NCBI GenBank assembly: GCA_002344795.1
Contig: DDUM01000066.1
Span: 15,733 to 23,284, forward strand
DNA: 7,552 nucleotides
Source: Flammeovirgaceae bacterium UBA2338
GTDB taxonomy: Bacteria > Bacteroidota > Bacteroidia > Cytophagales > Cyclobacteriaceae
Reading direction: 5' to 3'
Below are positions 4,330-7,552 of the stretch, piece after piece. Below the pieces are notes generated by a model that did no database searches, had not been told where the DNA came from, and saw nothing but the letters and a program-made list of their open reading frames with translations. Both the position numbers and the translations under genes were made by a program. Position 1 is the first letter of the stretch. Each line of letters begins with the position of its first letter.

Positions 4330-5834
4330 TATTCAATCACATAATCAATTTCCCCATCCTTCCCATCTTTCAATTGCACACCTATGGCTTTCAGGTCATC
4401 ACGTATTTTATCAGACAATGCAAAGTTTTTGTCGGTGCGGGCTTTCTTTCTGATGTCGATCAACATTTGAATGAGGCTATCCAGCAATTGCCCGTCTTGT
4501 ACACTGTCTTCTTGTAATCCCAATACCTCCTGAATGAAGGTGATGTAGGTATTCTTGAATTCCTTGAAAGTATTTAAATCAACAGCACGTAAATCATGAT
4601 TTCCTGATTTGAAATCGTTTATCCTGGCTGCCATTTCAAACAACACCGCCAGGGTTTTGGCCGTATTGAAATCATCGCTCATGCTCAGGTAGCATTCACC
4701 CACCAATCGATCGAGGTCATTCTTCAAACTGTCATTGATCGTGCCTGTTTCCTGGTGGTCCAGTTCTTTCAATGCGTCCAATGCGTTCATTAATTTTCGA
4801 TACCCTTTTTCGGCTGCATTGAGCGCTTCGTTACTAAAATCCAGTGTGCTGGAGTAGTGCGACTGCAGCATAAAAAAGCGAACGGCCATCGGTGCATACG
4901 CTTTAGTGAGTAGGGGATGAGATCCGGTGAACAACTCATGGGGAAGAAATGAATTGCCTTTTGACTTGCTCATTTTCTCACCATTTACTGTCAGCATATT
5001 GGAATGCATCCAGTAGCGCACAGGAGTGACTCCATACGCTCCTACACTTTGGGCAATTTCACATTCGTGATGTGGAAATTTTAAATCCATCCCACCACCA
5101 TGAATGTCAAATTGCTTTCCCAGATACTTGGTGCCCATTGCAGAACATTCCAAATGCCACCCTGGTATTCCTTCTCCCCACGGTGAGGGCCATCGTTGAA
5201 TGTGATTGGGTGATACGCCTTTCCAAATGGCAAAGTCAATCGGATTTCTTTTCTCATCTTGCCTGTCCAGCGCGCGTGTACCTTCCATGAGTTCCTCCAC
5301 GTTTCTTCCGCTGAGTTCTCCATAGTTGTGTTTTTCGGAGAACTTCGTGACATCAAAATAAACGGAACCATTTACTTCATAGGCATATCCGTTTTCAATG
5401 ATCCTTTTCACCATTTCAATTTGCTCTACGATGTGACCCGTGGCTGTAGGTTCGATGGTGGGAGGAAGGATGTTGAAAATACGGCACACCTCATGAAAAC
5501 CAACGGTGTATTTTTGAACGATCTCCATGGGCTCCAGTTGCTCCAGTCTCGCCCGCTCTTCGATTCTATCCACGCCTTCACCTGCATCGTTGGTGAGATG
5601 ACCTGCGTCTGTAATATTGCGTACGTAGCGAACTTTATATCCTATGTGGGTGAGATAACGAAATACTACATCGAACGCAGTAAAGGTTCTCAGGTTGCCC
5701 AGATGCACCTCGCTGTACACGGTAGGGCCGCAGGAATACATGCCTACGAAAGGGGGATTGAGCGGCTCAAATTTTTCTTTTTTTCCGCTTAAAGTGTTTG
5801 AGATTGATACGGGGTATTTTTCGAATAATTCCAT
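4329..5834 (-). CDS. cysS: Cysteinyl-tRNA synthetase
   Basis: This 501-residue class I aminoacyl-tRNA synthetase charges tRNA-Cys with cysteine in the cytosol. The Rossmann-fold catalytic core shows the HIGH-type motif as HLGN (44-47) and the KMSKS loop at 287-291 (GEKMSKSKGN). The zinc site that selects cysteine is complete: Cys35 (YSCGPTVY), Cys230 (GWHLECSAM), His255 and Glu259 (FPHHECEIAQS). The last 150 or so residues form the helical tRNA-binding part, ending with ARTDKNFALSDKIRDDLKAIG, the usual C-terminal motif. It is about 40 residues longer than the E. coli enzyme. The ATG at 5834 gives the expected start (MELFEKYPVSISNTLSGKKE); no Shine-Dalgarno is evident. yidD follows with a one-base overlap. 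No second cysS is visible, so it is presumably essential. Confidence 0.98.
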   Translation of the reverse strand: MELFEKYPVSISNTLSGKKEKFEPLNPPFVGMYSCGPTVYSEVHLGNLRTFTAFDVVFRYLTHIGYKVRYVRNITDAGHLTNDAGEGVDRIEERARLEQLEPMEIVQKYTVGFHEVCRIFNILPPTIEPTATGHIVEQIEMVKRIIENGYAYEVNGSVYFDVTKFSEKHNYGELSGRNVEELMEGTRALDRQDEKRNPIDFAIWKGVSPNHIQRWPSPWGEGIPGWHLECSAMGTKYLGKQFDIHGGGMDLKFPHHECEIAQSVGAYGVTPVRYWMHSNMLTVNGEKMSKSKGNSFLPHELFTGSHPLLTKAYAPMAVRFFMLQSHYSSTLDFSNEALNAAEKGYRKLMNALDALKELDHQETGTINDSLKNDLDRLVGECYLSMSDDFNTAKTLAVLFEMAARINDFKSGNHDLRAVDLNTFKEFKNTYITFIQEVLGLQEDSVQDGQLLDSLIQMLIDIRKKARTDKNFALSDKIRDDLKAIGVQLKDGKDGEIDYVIE

Positions 5835-6014
5835 CTAATCGCTTAAAAACAGATGCGAAGATACTATTAAAATATACTTTTTGGTAGTAACGAATAGACA
5901 GGTTCAAAATTGACCTTAAAGTGAAAATTTAAGAATTCACATAATGGATCATCTTGATGACTTGTTGAAGTGATGATAATAGATTAGTAAATAATTTTAG
6001 TCATACACAGCTGC

Positions 6015-6644
6015 TTAAATCTCACCCTTAAGTGATTTTCTAATTACTTCAGCTTTGCCATGGACATGAAGTTTTCTGTATATGTTTTTAATATGGAACC
6101 GCACCGTTTCAATTGAAATACTCATTCGTTGAGCGATTAATTTATAACTCAATCCATCAACAAGGCCTATAACAATTTCTTTTTCTTTTTGGGATAAGGG
6201 AGATGTTATGTTTTTCTTTTTGCCATCATTGAAAAACTGAATGACCATCCGGGCAATTTGAGGGGACATGGGTGAACCACCTTTGGCCAATAATTCGATC
6301 CCCTCCTTTAGTTCTTGTAGTGGGGTGTTCTTTAACAGATACCCCGTGGCTCCGGCACAAAGTGAATCAAAAATTTTTTGCGGATCATTGTAAACAGTAA
6401 AAACAACAAGATCGATGACTGGAATTTTATCCTTAATGATTTTCATGCCTTCAATACCAGACATTCCCGGGAGTCCGATATCAACAATTAGCACATCTGG
6501 ATGATTTTCGGAAGATAAGTTGGGAAGCAAGTTTTCGATTGAATCATAAGCACTATCGCAAACAAAGTTATCCTGGCGGCTCAGATAACTTTGAACGCTA
6601 TTGCGAATTTGTGCATCATCTTCAACGATTCCAATAAAAATCAT
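6015..6644 (-). CDS. NarL/FixJ-family two-component response regulator
   Basis: This 209-residue regulator has a receiver domain (about residues 2-118) and a LuxR-type helix-turn-helix (about 148-208). The receiver shows the acidic pair VEDD (8-10), the phosphorylatable Asp55 in VDIGLPG, Thr83 in VVFTVYND and Lys105 in GYLLKNTP, so all activity residues are in place. The output domain has LSQKEKEIVIGLVDGLSYK, the recognition helix around SIETVRFHIKNIYRKL, and a normal end. It is the last gene of a minus-strand series, 20 bases after the outer-membrane protein gene, with a sensor-kinase end upstream of that, so phosphorylation by that kinase is the likely control. The ATG at 6644 gives MIFIGIVEDD, the usual receiver start. 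Target genes are unknown. Confidence 0.95.
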   Translation of the reverse strand: MIFIGIVEDDAQIRNSVQSYLSRQDNFVCDSAYDSIENLLPNLSSENHPDVLIVDIGLPGMSGIEGMKIIKDKIPVIDLVVFTVYNDPQKIFDSLCAGATGYLLKNTPLQELKEGIELLAKGGSPMSPQIARMVIQFFNDGKKKNITSPLSQKEKEIVIGLVDGLSYKLIAQRMSISIETVRFHIKNIYRKLHVHGKAEVIRKSLKGEI

Positions 6645-6664
6645 TACTGGCTAAAGACTCATGG

Positions 6665-7360
6665 TCATTTTAAGTTATAACTAACAGCAAAAGCAAATAC
6701 ACTATTTCCGACTTTATATTTTTTTTCTGTATCGCTATTGCTCGTATAATCATATTCGCTGTATTTGGCAATTTTAATAAACCCATATTTATAAAGAAGC
6801 TGTAAAGCAATCTTTTCATTAATTTTGTATTGCGGGCCAATGATTATCGCTCCGTCAATGGAATTATAATAATCCTTAGCGTCTTCTTTTTTGGGCAAAG
6901 ATGGGAAAGCTTTTATGGCGTTATCATCATTTTTTATTTTTGCGCTCATCAGGATGCTTGGCTGCAAGCCCATCAGTATATCAACCTTCTCTGATGCTAT
7001 ATATTTTAGGTAAATTGGAATGTCAATATAACTCAACACCTTGTTGTATCGGACTGATAATTTTTCAAGTTCAAATGTTGTCATGTTATAGAAGTCAACA
7101 TCCCCTGTGTACGAGGCTCCTTTTGTTGAGAATTGAAGCCCAGCGCCTCCCATCCATTTTTCAGAAATCAAGCGTTCACCAGTAAAACCCAAGTGAAACC
7201 GAATTACAATTTTTGGATCTGTTTCCGTACCACCCCAATCCTTTTTTTCGCTACCATTAAAGTTAGCCAGGTTTGGTCCGCCAACAAAGTTGAACTTCCA
7301 TTGTGCATTTGCAATAATGCTAAAGGACATTAGCAATCCATACAATATGAGCTTTTTCAT
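6665..7360 (-). CDS. PorT-type outer-membrane beta-barrel protein
   Basis: This 231-residue protein starts with a clear signal peptide (MKKLILYGLLMSFSIIANAQ; likely cut after ANA or at the Gln). It then has WKFNFVGGPNLANFNG, the opening strand pattern of the Bacteroidota outer-membrane barrel family related to PorT. Alternating strands follow (for example IRFHLGFTGERLI, WMGGAGLQFSTKGA, YIDIPIYLKYIA, GAIIIGPQYKI, ALQLLYKYGFIKI). The end NSVFAFAVSYNLK is a typical last strand. The predicted place is the outer membrane, with about eight strands. It lies between the sensor kinase end and the response regulator, all in one direction, so it may be part of, or controlled by, the same signalling system. 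A precise function cannot be given; many proteins of this family are uncharacterised. Confidence 0.85.
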   Translation of the reverse strand: MKKLILYGLLMSFSIIANAQWKFNFVGGPNLANFNGSEKKDWGGTETDPKIVIRFHLGFTGERLISEKWMGGAGLQFSTKGASYTGDVDFYNMTTFELEKLSVRYNKVLSYIDIPIYLKYIASEKVDILMGLQPSILMSAKIKNDDNAIKAFPSLPKKEDAKDYYNSIDGAIIIGPQYKINEKIALQLLYKYGFIKIAKYSEYDYTSNSDTEKKYKVGNSVFAFAVSYNLK

Positions 7361-7426
7361 AGTATTGTGTTTTTTTACTAAAGCTATGTATGAGCGTGAT
7401 CTACTTCAATCCCATAAACATGGGGG

Positions 7427-7552
7427 TTACAATTCTTTTAGAATAATCTTGATGATAGTCCCCTTATTATTAATAATCTCCAGCTCCCCCCCAATCTCCT
7501 TGATGCGCCTTTTGACATTAATTAATCCATTGCCCTTGGTAATTATTTCAGG
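7427..7552 (-). CDS. C-terminal end of a sensor histidine kinase (start beyond the right edge)
   Basis: The last 41 codons read PEIITKGNGLINVKRRIKEI, then GGELEIINNKGTIIKIILKEL and a TAA at 7429-7427. GNGLxNvkrRIkeIGGeLeI followed by GT-xIkIxL is the G2 box and final strands of the ATPase domain of NarX/DegS-type (HisKA_3) sensor kinases. These are the usual partners of NarL-type regulators such as the one at 6015-6644. The serine-rich glycine loop of other kinases is shortened here (NNKGT). The dimerisation and sensing domains lie outside the window, so the signal is unknown. A gap of 66 bases with a small CCCAT/ATGGG hairpin (7411-7424) separates it from the outer-membrane protein gene. Confidence 0.85.
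   Translation of the reverse strand, partial: PEIITKGNGLINVKRRIKEIGGELEIINNKGTIIKIILKEL

Noticed and set aside
5259..5792. Plus-strand reading frame of 177 codons opposite cysS
   Set aside because: It is a shadow of the highly conserved cysS N-terminal half, with no family features of its own.
5835..5880. Possible cysS promoter box TATCTTCG on the minus strand
   Set aside because: It differs from TAnnTTTG at one position and no TTG-like element lies at the right distance upstream.
5941..5980. TCATC/GATGA inverted repeat as a terminator after the response regulator
   Set aside because: The loop is too small, the stem too short and no T-run follows.
7411..7424. CCCAT/ATGGG hairpin after the kinase stop as a terminator
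   Set aside because: It has only five pairs and no T-run in the direction of transcription; read-through into the barrel gene seems more likely.
1..7552. CRISPR array, tRNA, rRNA, transposase or integrase
   Set aside because: Looked for on both strands; no spaced repeats, cloverleaf or recombinase motifs were seen.

Overview
The window fits a member of the Bacteroidota, probably a free-living Cytophagales-type bacterium. The evidence is moderate G+C, two promoter-like TAnnTTTG boxes of the Bacteroidota type, start codons mostly without a clear Shine-Dalgarno, a PorT-type outer-membrane beta-barrel protein, and a toxin-antitoxin pair of a kind common in this phylum. The genus cannot be told from the sequence.

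Layout, left to right. (1) On the minus strand is a complete ACMSD-type decarboxylase gene of the kynurenine pathway. It is followed 9 bases later by the first codons of a secreted or membrane protein that runs off the left edge. (2) A non-coding stretch of about 300 bases holds the decarboxylase promoter box and a small REP-like palindrome. (3) An Lrp/AsnC regulator (minus) and a methionine gamma-lyase/cystathionine gamma-synthase-type PLP enzyme (plus) are divergent. Their shared spacer of about 160 bp contains a palindrome and repeated GGAAT/ATTCC half-sites. This resembles the known mdeR-mdeA arrangement for methionine breakdown in Pseudomonas. (4) An AT-rich insert carries an antitoxin and a RelE/ParE toxin broken by one extra T in a run of eight, and ends in a strong hairpin. 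The last 14 codons and stop of the PLP gene are duplicated on the far side of this insert, so the module sits between 45-46 bp direct repeats. (5) On the minus strand, cysS (cysteinyl-tRNA synthetase) and yidD (membrane-insertion factor) overlap by one base. (6) Also on the minus strand is a signalling cluster of sensor kinase C-terminus, outer-membrane barrel protein and NarL-type response regulator, probably one operon that starts beyond the right edge.

The housekeeping and metabolic genes look ordinary and intact. The most unusual region is 3212-4034, where a toxin-antitoxin cassette appears to have been inserted at the 3' end of the PLP gene without destroying it, leaving a duplicated gene end. 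No recombinase or transposase is visible here, so the mechanism is open. The 180-base gap at 5835-6014 between the response regulator and cysS shows only weak AT-rich inverted repeats (for example CTTAAA/TTTAAG around 5914-5932) and no convincing gene.
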